Source: a virus
DNA length: 22,103 nucleotides
IMG/VR virus record: IMGVR_UViG_3300025425_000185
Location: 1 to 22,103 of that record
Direction: 5' to 3' (one strand)
Position numbers and translations under genes: made by a program. The notes beneath the pieces are model-generated. The model was not told the origin of the DNA, did not search any database, and saw nothing but the letters and a program-made list of their open reading frames with translations. Every line of letters starts with the position of its first letter. The stretch's first letter is position 1. Below, piece after piece: positions 1-5,778 of this stretch.

Positions 1-1032
1 AAGTTCTGCAGGGCCTCGAATGATAAGCGGCACAACGGCACTAGCGGATTCCTCATCTCTAATAGGTGTAGTCATTGCATCAATAAGTTGTTCTTCAAAC
101 TCGTCTTCTGCTTCTTCAGCAGTAAAGGCAGAGGGGTCAACGTCAACGTCAGAGTCCAGAGGGAAATCTCCATCACCTTGAGCAGCGACAGAAAGACCGT
201 CAGGGAGATAGAGCGCACCGGCATTAAGACGGCTACGAGCAGTGGCGCGGAAGGTACGGTTAAGCAAAAGTAATTCCGCACACATGTCTAATAGACCACG
301 CAAACTCGAATCGGCTTCATCTGAGTAGCGAGGATGTGAACGCCAGATACGCCCGACGAAAGATCTTTCGCCTAGCGATATTGGGCTTCCCATCGCGGAA
401 GAAGCGGAGCCTGAGTTACCTCCGGGTGCTTGTTCACGTCGGCCTACAACAATAAAATTACCTCGAGCATCTGTCATCAGTTCATCTGTAGATCTGATGT
501 CCCAGCTCTCAGGAAGTCCTGTCCCGATGCGTGCGGGCATCTGAACCAGATAGCACTCTCCAGTGACAGAAAGATTAAGAGCTGCGTCTTTAAGTAGGCC
601 CGCTTGACCTCCGTAAGCAGAATCTAAACGTTCTAGTGCACGTTCGGCAGCAGCAGCAAGACGCTGATCAATTTTTTCGGAGCGAGATACAGGAGATGGA
701 GCCTCCGCTGGATCTTCAACAACTGCGGCATACATACGAATGCGAGAGACAACGGATGCAACAAGATTAAATGCGTATTTGATTTCGCCAATAGCATCGT
801 AATATTCCCAGGCTTCAGATTGCCATGCGCTCGAGGCGGCAGAGCGACGCATACGGAATTGATCGAACTCGCCCTTGTCATTAATCTTTACTTGAGCAGC
901 AGCAGCCGTAAGCGTGCGAGGAGCTCCGTAGGGTGCAGACTTAGCTGTATTTACACCAGGGGAAAGGAATGTTGACGGAAGAAGTTCTTTGCTAGTAGAT
1001 GGTTCATTAGAGTCCCTACTAAAAATGCCCAC
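1..1032 (-). CDS. Phage portal protein, N-terminal part (runs off the left edge)
   Basis: An open frame of 344 codons runs leftward to the window edge without a stop. It begins at GTG (1030-1032), five bases after AGGAG. The protein starts MGIFSRDSNEP and contains a helical stretch LVASVVSRIRMY near residue 90 and LLLLNRTFRATARSRLNAG near residues 245-265. These resemble the N-terminal half of actinophage portal proteins, the dodecameric ring through which DNA enters the capsid. An acidic segment (DSDVDVDPSAF, then EEAEDEFEEQ) follows near the edge. It is the last gene of a leftward run 2578-1032, which fits an HTH/terminase-to-portal order. Identification is by pattern memory; the C-terminus is not visible. 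Confidence 0.8.
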   Translation of the reverse strand, partial: MGIFSRDSNEPSTSKELLPSTFLSPGVNTAKSAPYGAPRTLTAAAAQVKINDKGEFDQFRMRRSAASSAWQSEAWEYYDAIGEIKYAFNLVASVVSRIRMYAAVVEDPAEAPSPVSRSEKIDQRLAAAAERALERLDSAYGGQAGLLKDAALNLSVTGECYLVQMPARIGTGLPESWDIRSTDELMTDARGNFIVVGRREQAPGGNSGSASSAMGSPISLGERSFVGRIWRSHPRYSDEADSSLRGLLDMCAELLLLNRTFRATARSRLNAGALYLPDGLSVAAQGDGDFPLDSDVDVDPSAFTAEEAEDEFEEQLIDAMTTPIRDEESASAVVPLIIRGPAEL

Positions 1033-1066
1033 TTACACTCCTGTCATACGGTTGCGGTACATACGG

Positions 1067-1348
1067 TCAGCTGTCCGAATGTGCGGCTAGTAGTGCTGCC
1101 GCTGCAGAGAGAGCTAGAACCATCTCGACAGCGGTAGTTGTTCTAGGCGCAATCATACGGGATAATTGAAGTGCTGATGCCGCATAAACGCTGCTACACC
1201 AGTCGCACGTAATGAGATACCCGAGACGGGATGTCTCTGGGGGGTGCGTTTCCCAGATACGGTCGCGGATTGGTGCTGTAATTTCATCGGTAGTGATGAG
1301 ACGAGTCAGTCGATATGTGGCAAGTGCGCTCGTGATAAGACTTTGCAT
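1067..1348 (-). CDS. DUF1360-family phage protein
   Basis: This 93-residue protein has the DUF1360 signature: an N-terminal YRLTRLITTDEI segment, a PIRDRI segment, then LGYLITCDWCSSVYAA with a Cys-x2-Cys pair. A hydrophobic C-terminal helix (VEMVLALSAAAALLAA) suggests membrane association. The start follows a good ribosome site (AGGAG, eight bases before ATG) that overlaps the stop of the gene before it. The function of DUF1360 is unknown; it occurs near capsid and portal genes in actinophages. It belongs to the same leftward operon as the portal gene. Confidence 0.8.
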   Translation of the reverse strand: MQSLITSALATYRLTRLITTDEITAPIRDRIWETHPPETSRLGYLITCDWCSSVYAASALQLSRMIAPRTTTAVEMVLALSAAAALLAAHSDS

Positions 1349-1353
1349 AGTGT

Positions 1354-1719
1354 CTACTCCTGTGGGTCGTTATTAGATGTAACTTGTTTTCCAAATGGAG
1401 ACCAGCTCCGCAATCGTGAACCGCAGCCGCAGTTTTCGTCCTTGCGAAAAGCAAGAATCTTCCCAGAAACGGTGATTGCGTTGTGTTGGGCGTCTGATTT
1501 GTTGTAATCAGCCAGTTTTTCCTTAAAAATGATGCTAAATCCTTCAGGAGTGTCTACTACAACATATATTGTTGAGTTTAGAATAGATACCCTGCATCTG
1601 TCTACTCTGCGCGTTTCTTTGGGTTTATCTTGAAAAAAGATCAATTTTGTGTAGTCAGACAGCGATTCGGGGGGTGCTACAAGGATAACCGCAGGAAAAA
1701 GGTCTAGTTTTTTGATCAT
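1354..1719 (-). CDS. Unknown protein with C-terminal CGCGSRLRSW motif
   Basis: This 121-residue protein has a mixed alpha/beta look and ends with FRKDENCGCGSRLRSWSPFG. I remember similar Cys-Gly-Cys-Gly tails on small proteins beside portal genes of actinophages. The two cysteines might bind metal. The start codon overlaps the stop of the upstream gene (ATGA), so it is probably translationally coupled. No function can be given. Confidence 0.75.
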   Translation of the reverse strand: MIKKLDLFPAVILVAPPESLSDYTKLIFFQDKPKETRRVDRCRVSILNSTIYVVVDTPEGFSIIFKEKLADYNKSDAQHNAITVSGKILAFRKDENCGCGSRLRSWSPFGKQVTSNNDPQE

Positions 1720-2060
1720 TTAGGGGCATCCGTGTATTTTGTAGGGATATAAAAGTCAGTCCACCCGAGTTGATCCTGTGCAATAGGTAGTAAAATGATG
1801 ATTGGAGTTGTTGGAGTAGAAGCGACAAGCAGATCTGCGAGCGTTTCGGGGGTTGCAAGGGGGCAGGATGCGAATTCAGGGGTATTTTGCAAGGTTTTTA
1901 GTGGAAATGCCATCGGATGAGGGCTCAAACGATCAGTAAGCGTCATAAGTAGCCTCGATTGTGGCTTATTGTCGCGGTCGGGGTTCATCCAGACCAGAAT
2001 AGCAAGCTCAGATGCCTCAAAAGTACCAGATTCGGTACGATATTGCCGCTTGGGAGTCAT
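1716..2060 (-). CDS. Unknown protein in the portal-proximal operon
   Basis: This 114-residue protein is not recognised. It is proline- and threonine-rich, has a hydrophobic strand (TPIIILLPIA) near residue 90, and has no Cys pairs or transmembrane helix. Its start shares one base with the upstream stop (TAATG). An AAAGGA ribosome site lies inside the end of the upstream gene. It overlaps the next gene by four bases. The tight overlaps on both sides support it as a real member of the leftward operon. Confidence 0.65.
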   Translation of the reverse strand: MTPKRQYRTESGTFEASELAILVWMNPDRDNKPQSRLLMTLTDRLSPHPMAFPLKTLQNTPEFASCPLATPETLADLLVASTPTTPIIILLPIAQDQLGWTDFYIPTKYTDAPK

Positions 2061-2578
2061 TATTTGTCCTTTTTAGCGTGAAGTGAGATGCGCCGTGCTA
2101 CCGCTCGATAGGTAATACCCGCTGCCGCTGCAATATCGGAGGTAGGTACCCCGTAAGAGTGCAACTGAACAGCTAAACGGGTGAGTTCTTGGTTCGCCTG
2201 AGCGGTAACCGAGTTACCTGGGGTTCGCGCTCGGTATCTACGGGATAATTGTGCGAGTTCTCGCAGGTGAGGGCGCAGATCTGGCGGTACTTTAGGTGCA
2301 ATCGAGCGCGCTTGAGGAGTGCGTAGGGTAGGAACTGCATGAAAGAGCGAATGATTCGGCGCTTGAGGAATGGCCCTGCGCTGAGGGGTGGGGGTAGGAG
2401 CATTACGAACCCAGTAATGGACTGTAGTCTTTGCTTTCTCAGGGTTTAGTGAACGCCCAAGGGCTGCAAAAGACCAACCGTTATGATGCAATGCCGCAAG
2501 ACGAGAGTGCATCTCGGGGATGGGAAGAGCCTCAAGAAAACGGACCTCATCTTGAGGCAAATGGGAGTCGAAACGCAT
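2060..2578 (-). CDS. Helix-turn-helix DNA-binding protein, possible small terminase-like protein
   Basis: This 172-residue protein has two HTH-like segments joined by a basic, proline-rich linker. The first is near residues 25-55 (LAALHHNGWSFAALGRSLNP, then VHYWV). The second is near residues 135-165 (LHSYGVPTSDIAAAAGITYR). It is the first gene of the leftward structural run, where a small terminase or regulator is common, but no terminase-specific motif is visible. Its architecture resembles the protein at 8813-9388. The ribosome site before its ATG is weak (TAGAG), so a nearby alternative start is possible. Confidence 0.7.
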   Translation of the reverse strand: MRFDSHLPQDEVRFLEALPIPEMHSRLAALHHNGWSFAALGRSLNPEKAKTTVHYWVRNAPTPTPQRRAIPQAPNHSLFHAVPTLRTPQARSIAPKVPPDLRPHLRELAQLSRRYRARTPGNSVTAQANQELTRLAVQLHSYGVPTSDIAAAAGITYRAVARRISLHAKKDK

Positions 2579-2657
2579 AAAAGCACTCTACCGTATTTTT
2601 AATTAACGTACAGCACTAAAGTCGGACAGATCTTGTACGATTGTTGAAAGTGTGAAG

Positions 2658-2671
2658 CTTAAACGTTTAAG
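2658..2671. repeat. 14-bp perfect palindrome CTTAAACGTTTAAG
   Basis: It is a perfect palindrome in the AT-rich 130 bp before the leftward HTH gene. It is followed by T- and A-runs up to about 2710. The central AAACGTTT matches the core of the palindrome at 7614-7631. It could be an operator for the structural operon or part of an AT-rich unwinding region. No clear -35/-10 pair was found beside it. Confidence 0.5.
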
Positions 2672-2839
2672 TTTTTTAAAAATTTTTCCAAAATTACGAA
2701 GCGTTTTTTAGAGGGGGGTGGGGGTGGCTACTTTATTGGACGAAGAGGAGAAAGTATGAACATTAACTTTATTTGAATTTGGTTGCTGAGTTGGCTCCGG
2801 GTACATTGGGCACTCTCCAAAAACGTTTCCTAAACTTTC

Positions 2840-2919
2840 GTCCGAAATCCGGACGGATCCGAAATCTTTGGCGTCTGAGACAACATGCCTATCCGACCAT
2901 GAAATATCTCTGAGACAAC
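2840..2919. repeat. Short repeats in the divergent gene-free region
   Basis: A small inverted repeat (GTCCG, five-base spacer, CGGAC) lies at 2840-2854. TCCGAAATC occurs twice close together. TCTGAGACAAC occurs at 2874-2884 and 2909-2919, 35 bp apart. The 72-codon open frame covering this stretch has no ribosome site and no protein-like pattern, so I treat 2711-2940 as non-coding. Confidence 0.45.
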
Positions 2920-2949
2920 CGATCAACCGATGACCGTTAAATTATGTGA

Positions 2950-3307
2950 TCACAAATTGACAGGCAAATTGGCAGGCAAACAAATGAGCACTAACAGATT
3001 GACAGACATCAAACAAACTGACAGACAAACAAACTGACAGACAATCATCTGACAATCATCTGACAATCAAATGAGAGACATCAAACTGACAGACATCAAA
3101 CTGACAGACATCAAACAAACTGACAGACATTGACAGACATCAAACAAACTGACAAACAAACTGACAAACAAACTGACAGACATTGACAGATAGACATTGA
3201 CAGATAGACATTGACAAATTGACAAACAAACTGACAGACATCAAATTATGTATATACATCAAACATACATACATCTGACAGATATACATCAAACATACAT
3301 ACATCTG
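2950..3307. repeat. Degenerate tandem repeat array (TGACAGACATCAAACAAAC words)
   Basis: About 350 bp built from variations of CTGACAGACATCAAACAAA and its fragments (GACAAACAAACTGACA, GACAATCATC, GATAGACATTGACA). Copies differ in length and order, so this is not a CRISPR array with unique spacers. One strand is almost free of G runs. It lies between the leftward structural genes and the rightward cassettes. That position would suit an origin, a packaging region or a genome end, but nothing in the sequence decides which. Confidence 0.85.
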
Positions 3308-3308
3308 A

Positions 3309-3353
3309 CATACATACATACATACATACATACATACATACATACATACATAC
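3309..3353. repeat. (CATA)n microsatellite, about 11 units
   Basis: A pure four-base repeat of about 45 bp that grows out of the end of the preceding degenerate array. Open frames across it on both strands are low-complexity artefacts. Such a tract is prone to slippage, so its length may vary between genomes or be misassembled. Confidence 0.9.
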
Positions 3354-3373
3354 CTACATCTGACCCATCTGGC

Positions 3374-3401
3374 CTACTACCTACTACCTACTACCTACTA
3401 C
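3374..3401. repeat. Four tandem CTACTAC heptamers
   Basis: Four exact copies of a 7-bp unit end at the GC-rich hairpin. The unit shares CTACTA with the dispersed TGCTACTAAG word found from 5768 onward, but this may be coincidence. Confidence 0.85.
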
Positions 3402-3426
3402 TAGGGGGTGGGGGGCAGCCCCCTAG
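3401..3426. terminator. GC-rich inverted repeat, possible terminator
   Basis: CTAGGGGG and CCCCCTAG pair over 8 bp around a 10-base G-rich loop. There is no T-tract on either side, so intrinsic termination is uncertain. It separates the repeat array from the promoter-rich stretch ahead of the rightward genes. A structural boundary or genome-end role is also possible. Confidence 0.45.
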
Positions 3427-3443
3427 CCGTCCATAACCGACTC

Positions 3444-3692
3444 ACCGCATCCGCATGACCCTGACATGTAGTTACCTAAGGCAACGCGCCTACATTGACC
3501 GCATCCCTCTTATGGCCTAGTGCCTATGGCCTATGACCTATGGCTAAGCCAATCCATTAACCGCATCCGCATCTCATGGCAGGCAATTGGGCAGGACTAG
3601 CCCCCCAAACATTAACCGCATCCGCATGAAATAATATATTCTTGTATACATAAATGCTTTAATTCATCTAGAATTGACAACCGCATCCGCAT
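3444..3692 (+). repeat. Iterated ACCGCATCCGCAT element (4 full copies, 1 partial)
   Basis: Full copies begin near 3444, 3560, 3615 and 3680, with a partial copy near 3499. Each contains CCGCAT twice, and the copies are about 45-60 bp apart except for the wider first interval. The last copy fills the spacer between the -35 and -10 boxes of the first rightward promoter. The one before it is followed by a similar TATATT. Such positions suit operator sites for a regulator, but that is inference. Related repeats of CCTATGGC lie at 3521-3546. Confidence 0.7.
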
Positions 3693-3700
3693 AGTATATT
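3674..3700 (+). promoter_or_regulatory. Sigma-70-type promoter of rightward cassette 1
   Basis: TTGACA (3674-3679), a 15-base spacer and TATATT (3695-3700). The spacer consists almost wholly of the ACCGCATCCGCAT repeat, so a protein bound there would block RNA polymerase. The predicted transcript begins just at the following hairpin. Confidence 0.65.
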
Positions 3701-3709
3701 CTTATGTCA

Positions 3710-3726
3710 TGTCGCAAGGGGCGGCA
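3710..3726 (+). promoter_or_regulatory. 5'-terminal mRNA hairpin, stem 6 bp, loop AAGGG
   Basis: TGTCGC and GCGGCA pair over six positions (one G-U) around the loop AAGGG. It starts nine bases after the -10 box, so it should form the very 5' end of the transcript. Equivalent hairpins with different stems but the same loop follow three other rightward promoters. Confidence 0.7.
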
Positions 3727-3742
3727 AAAGATAGGGGATATC

Positions 3743-3994
3743 ATGAATACCGTATTAGCAGATCGCAAGGCTTTATTAGGAGACCGCATCTCTGGTGTAG
3801 TCATTACTTTCACAGATGGGTTCACCTGGTCTGGTGAGTTCAACGCAACCTACGGAGACCGCAAACTCACCGCGCTACTCGCAACATGTGATCAAGCCAA
3901 GGTCAGCGCGGTATATCTCCAAGTAACGAGCGATCCAACTCCAACTACCGCACTCACATACCCGCACATTACATTCTTAGATGAGGGGAGATAA
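3743..3994 (+). CDS. Unknown 83-residue protein, rightward cassette 1
   Basis: The chosen ATG lies six bases after AGGGGA, the ribosome site used by all the neighbouring rightward genes. The longer frame from 3704 would start inside the predicted 5' hairpin region and has no ribosome site. The protein (MNTVLADRKALLGDRISGVV...) looks like a small globular alpha/beta protein with one Cys and no membrane helix. It is not recognised. It has a private promoter and terminator, so it is expressed as a single-gene unit. Confidence 0.75.
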   Translation: MNTVLADRKALLGDRISGVVITFTDGFTWSGEFNATYGDRKLTALLATCDQAKVSAVYLQVTSDPTPTTALTYPHITFLDEGR

Positions 3995-4009
3995 CCCCTA
4001 ATCTCCAAC

Positions 4010-4040
4010 AGAGCCCCCTACCGCAAGGTGGGGGGCTCTT
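4010..4040 (+). terminator. Intrinsic terminator of cassette 1
   Basis: AGAGCCCCCTACC and GGTGGGGGGCTCT pair around a GCAA tetraloop, followed by TT. Nearly the same hairpin ends the next cassette, so the terminator itself is part of the repeated cassette design. Confidence 0.85.
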
Positions 4041-4044
4041 CCAC

Positions 4045-4072
4045 TTGACAATATAACCGCACTATGTAATAC
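4045..4072 (+). promoter_or_regulatory. Promoter of rightward cassette 2
   Basis: TTGACA (4045-4050), 16 bases, then TAATAC (4067-4072). The stretch from ACTATG through the following hairpin (4061-4097) is identical to 4426-4462 before cassette 3, which points to duplication or gene conversion of the control region. Confidence 0.75.
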
Positions 4073-4080
4073 TTAAGACA

Positions 4081-4097
4081 TGGAGCAAGGGGCTCCA
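4081..4097 (+). promoter_or_regulatory. 5'-terminal mRNA hairpin, stem 6 bp, loop AAGGG
   Basis: TGGAGC and GCTCCA pair perfectly around AAGGG, eight bases after the -10 box. The loop exposes a ribosome-site-like AAGGGG, but the real site (GAGGGGA) lies further on, before the ATG. Confidence 0.75.
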
Positions 4098-4120
4098 TAC
4101 ATCTCCTGAGAGGGGATCCC

Positions 4121-4315
4121 ATGTCAAAGAAAATCAGAGCAACCGTATTGCTCCACTGTGATGTTGCCGAACGCGCAGAGTCATTCGAGCGCATAGTTTC
4201 AATCGGTGTCATCAAGGGTGGCCTAGCGTGGTGCTCCAATTGTGGACACCTTGATCATGACTATATCGTCTGGGACACTCCCGAACGTCGAACCTATACG
4301 CGCCACGCGGTTTAG
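4121..4315 (+). CDS. Unknown 64-residue protein with Cys-x2-Cys, rightward cassette 2
   Basis: The start follows GAGAGGGGATCCC at good spacing. Residues 37-45 (WCSNCGHLDH) hold a Cys-x2-Cys followed by two His, which could bind zinc. The N-terminus is basic (MSKKIRA). There is no signal or membrane segment. The protein is not recognised. It is a single-gene unit between its own promoter and a GCAA-loop terminator. Confidence 0.7.
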   Translation: MSKKIRATVLLHCDVAERAESFERIVSIGVIKGGLAWCSNCGHLDHDYIVWDTPERRTYTRHAV

Positions 4316-4327
4316 GTCAAGACTTTG

Positions 4328-4358
4328 AGAGCCCCCTACCGCAAGGTGGGGGGCTCTT
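4328..4358 (+). terminator. Intrinsic terminator of cassette 2
   Basis: It is the same AGAGCCCCCTACC / GGTGGGGGGCTCT stem with GCAA loop as at 4010-4040, followed by TTTC. Confidence 0.85.
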
Positions 4359-4409
4359 TCATATCCGCAAGCGCGCGACACGCTGAAATAAATAACTATC
4401 CGTTTGGAC

Positions 4410-4437
4410 TTGACATACTTTCAGTACTATGTAATAC
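4410..4437 (+). promoter_or_regulatory. Promoter of rightward cassette 3
   Basis: TTGACA (4410-4415), 16 bases, then TAATAC (4432-4437). From 4426 on it matches the promoter and leader of cassette 2. Confidence 0.75.
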
Positions 4438-4445
4438 TTAAGACA

Positions 4446-4462
4446 TGGAGCAAGGGGCTCCA
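4446..4462 (+). promoter_or_regulatory. 5'-terminal mRNA hairpin, loop AAGGG (copy of 4081-4097)
   Basis: It is an identical 17-base hairpin eight bases after the -10 box. The leader after it differs from that of cassette 2, so the identity is confined to the promoter-hairpin block. Confidence 0.75.
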
Positions 4463-4479
4463 CAAAAAAAGGGGACATC

Positions 4480-4974
4480 ATGACCATGACCGCGACAATC
4501 TCACCCGCCACAGAGCGTCAAGTTTCATACCTTACGCACCTACTCAACACACGCACCGAGTTGGCCGAAATTCGCGTAGCACTACTGTCGCGCATTGAGT
4601 CTGGAACACTAGATAAGGATCTGGCCTCGCGTAGCATTAATCTGTTATTGCAAGCGCCTAAGATCGTTGTCGCGCCGACCGCGCCTCTCGAAGTGGGTAT
4701 GTACCGCGTGAACGGGGACATATTCCGTGTGGTCAAGTCACGCGAGTCTGGCAACCTATACGCGAAGCGTCTCGATATGTTGGCTGAAGGTAACGCTCAA
4801 TTTGTTTACGCTGCCGGTGCTATTCGCACACTCACCGCCGAGGATCGTATGACATTGGCCGAGGCTAAGGCGTGGGGCGTGGAGTTCGGTTTTTGTTGCG
4901 TATGCGCTGCCATGCTAACTAATCCCGTTAGCGTGGCTGCCGGTATTGGCCCCGTATGTGGGGGGCGCGTGTAG
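4480..4974 (+). CDS. DUF6011-type Cys-motif protein, rightward cassette 3
   Basis: This 164-residue protein starts at ATG seven bases after AAAGGGGA. The last 30 residues (FGFCCVCAAMLTNPVSVAAG, then IGPVCGG) match the DUF6011 pattern: a Cys-x2-Cys, a Ser in the middle and GIGP-x-C, probably a small zinc site. The N-terminal part (ATERQVSYLTHLL near residue 10, basic/helical to residue 55) resembles the region that precedes this motif in other phage proteins. The middle (residues 68-100) looks like a small beta domain. The function is unknown, possibly nucleic-acid binding. It is the longest of the five autonomous rightward genes. Confidence 0.8.
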   Translation: MTMTATISPATERQVSYLTHLLNTRTELAEIRVALLSRIESGTLDKDLASRSINLLLQAPKIVVAPTAPLEVGMYRVNGDIFRVVKSRESGNLYAKRLDMLAEGNAQFVYAAGAIRTLTAEDRMTLAEAKAWGVEFGFCCVCAAMLTNPVSVAAGIGPVCGGRV

Positions 4975-4985
4975 TCCTCTTGCCT

Positions 4986-5017
4986 AGCGCCCCTCACCCT
5001 CACGGGTGGGGGGCTTT
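4986..5017 (+). terminator. Intrinsic terminator of cassette 3
   Basis: AGCGCCCCTCACCC and GGGTGGGGGGCT pair with a short loop, followed by TTTT. Confidence 0.8.
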
Positions 5018-5022
5018 TGCGT

Positions 5023-5128
5023 GAGCCGTAGGCGCGTAGGCGCGTAGGCGTGAGCGTGAGCGCGTGAGCGCGTGAGCGCGTAGGCGTGAGCGCGTGAGCG
5101 CGTAGGCGTGAGCTCGTGAGCGCGAGTA
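5023..5128. repeat. GC-rich tandem array of GCGTGAG and CGCGTAG heptamers
   Basis: About 105 bp is made of two related 7-bp units, GCGTGAG and CGCGTAG, in mixed order, directly after the cassette 3 terminator and before the cassette 4 promoter. It has no open frame of interest. It may be a slippage-generated spacer or a multi-site binding region. Confidence 0.8.
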
Positions 5129-5157
5129 GACACGCCGAAACTAATTCCGCGTAGGTA

Positions 5158-5186
5158 TTGCATTACCCTGCACTTTGCTGTACTGT
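5158..5186 (+). promoter_or_regulatory. Promoter of rightward cassette 4
   Basis: TTGCAT (5158-5163), exactly 17 bases, then TACTGT (5181-5186). The TTGCAT form of the -35 box is the one also used by many leftward promoters in this window. Confidence 0.6.
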
Positions 5187-5193
5187 CAGGCTA

Positions 5194-5211
5194 TGCCCAA
5201 CTCGGGGCGCA
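5194..5211 (+). promoter_or_regulatory. Weak 5'-terminal hairpin of cassette 4
   Basis: GCCC and GGGC (plus one G-U) can pair around AACTCG, seven bases after the -10 box. The position matches the hairpins of the other cassettes, but the loop and stem length differ, so it is a divergent member. Confidence 0.4.
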
Positions 5212-5229
5212 CAGATAGGGGAATATCAA

Positions 5230-5466
5230 ATGAGTCAAAATCTTAAGCCCGTTACATGGGAAGAGGCCGTTGCGAATAGTGGACGATACGCATGGGAGAT
5301 AGATGCTAACGGTGAGCGTAAGGGGTACGGGAACAACTGGGGTCAGCCATTCATGTGGAAGCACTTTGACAAGAGTTACCCCGCTATCCGCTGGTGTAAC
5401 GGGGTCTCAGAGGGTATGCAACTAATGGAGGGCTTGACGTTGGAGTGGGAGTGTGAGACCTCCTAG
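5230..5466 (+). CDS. Unknown 78-residue protein, rightward cassette 4
   Basis: The ATG follows ATAGGGGA at slightly long spacing (nine bases). The earlier ATG at 5158 lies in the -35 box region and is excluded. The protein is rich in Trp, Gly and acidic residues (NNWGQPFMW near residue 37, LEWECETS at the end) and has no membrane segment. It is not recognised. It has its own promoter and GCAA-loop terminator. Confidence 0.7.
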   Translation: MSQNLKPVTWEEAVANSGRYAWEIDANGERKGYGNNWGQPFMWKHFDKSYPAIRWCNGVSEGMQLMEGLTLEWECETS

Positions 5467-5472
5467 ACATCA

Positions 5473-5507
5473 AGTGAAGCCCCTCACCGCAAGGTGGGGG
5501 GCTCACT
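5473..5507 (+). terminator. Intrinsic terminator of cassette 4
   Basis: AGTGAAGCCCC and GGGGCTCACT form a long stem that continues through CACC/GGTG to a GCAA loop. It uses the same loop and G-rich right arm as the other cassette terminators. Confidence 0.8.
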
Positions 5508-5522
5508 CATGTATCCCCTAAC

Positions 5523-5551
5523 TTGACATCAGATTAGGGCTACGCTACACT
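5523..5551 (+). promoter_or_regulatory. Promoter of rightward cassette 5
   Basis: TTGACA (5523-5528), 17 bases, then TACACT (5546-5551). Confidence 0.7.
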
Positions 5552-5558
5552 CAAGCCA

Positions 5559-5575
5559 TGCACCAAGGGGGTGCA
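5559..5575 (+). promoter_or_regulatory. 5'-terminal mRNA hairpin, stem 6 bp, loop AAGGG
   Basis: TGCACC and GGTGCA pair perfectly around AAGGG, seven bases after the -10 box. The stem sequence differs from 4081-4097 at paired positions while the loop is kept, which is compensatory change. Confidence 0.75.
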
Positions 5576-5591
5576 AGACAAGGGGCAAGAC

Positions 5592-5714
5592 ATGACAACC
5601 GAGATCAAGACCGAGACCGAGACCGAGACATGCACCCTATGTGGGTCAGCAAGTAGCCGATACTTTGGCAAGCACCTAGTGTGCTTCATCTGCTACGCGG
5701 ATCTGGTCGAATAA
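5592..5714 (+). CDS. 40-residue zinc-ribbon-like micro-protein, rightward cassette 5
   Basis: The start follows AAGGGGCAAGAC. The N-terminus is a Lys/Glu/Thr repeat (IKTETETETE). Then come CTLCGS near residue 14 and CFICYADL near residue 31, two Cys-x2-Cys knuckles about 14 residues apart, typical of a small zinc ribbon. It probably binds nucleic acid or protein, but no specific function can be named. Codons show clear protein constraint despite the small size, and it has its own promoter and terminator. Confidence 0.75.
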   Translation: MTTEIKTETETETCTLCGSASSRYFGKHLVCFICYADLVE

Positions 5715-5727
5715 ATCAGCAACTAGG

Positions 5728-5758
5728 AAAGCCCCTCATCTCAAACATGGGGGGCTTT
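5728..5758. terminator. Bidirectional terminator between convergent units
   Basis: AAAGCCCC and GGGGCTTT pair, with partial pairing inside, flanked by A on the left and T on the right. It can serve the rightward cassette 5 and, on the other strand, the leftward lysis-like genes that end at 5779. Confidence 0.75.
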
Positions 5759-5778
5759 CACTTATAGTGCTACTAATA

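Noticed and set aside
633-881. 82-codon leftward frame
   Set aside because: It lies in another frame of the portal gene.
2708-2926. 72-codon leftward open frame in the divergent region
   Set aside because: It has no ribosome site, no protein-like pattern, and it crosses short repeats.
2950-3353. CRISPR array
   Set aside because: Units are short, degenerate and run into each other; there are no equal-length unique spacers and no cas genes.
3140-3436. Open frames across the ACAT and GACAGACA repeats on both strands
   Set aside because: They are low-complexity translations of the repeats only.
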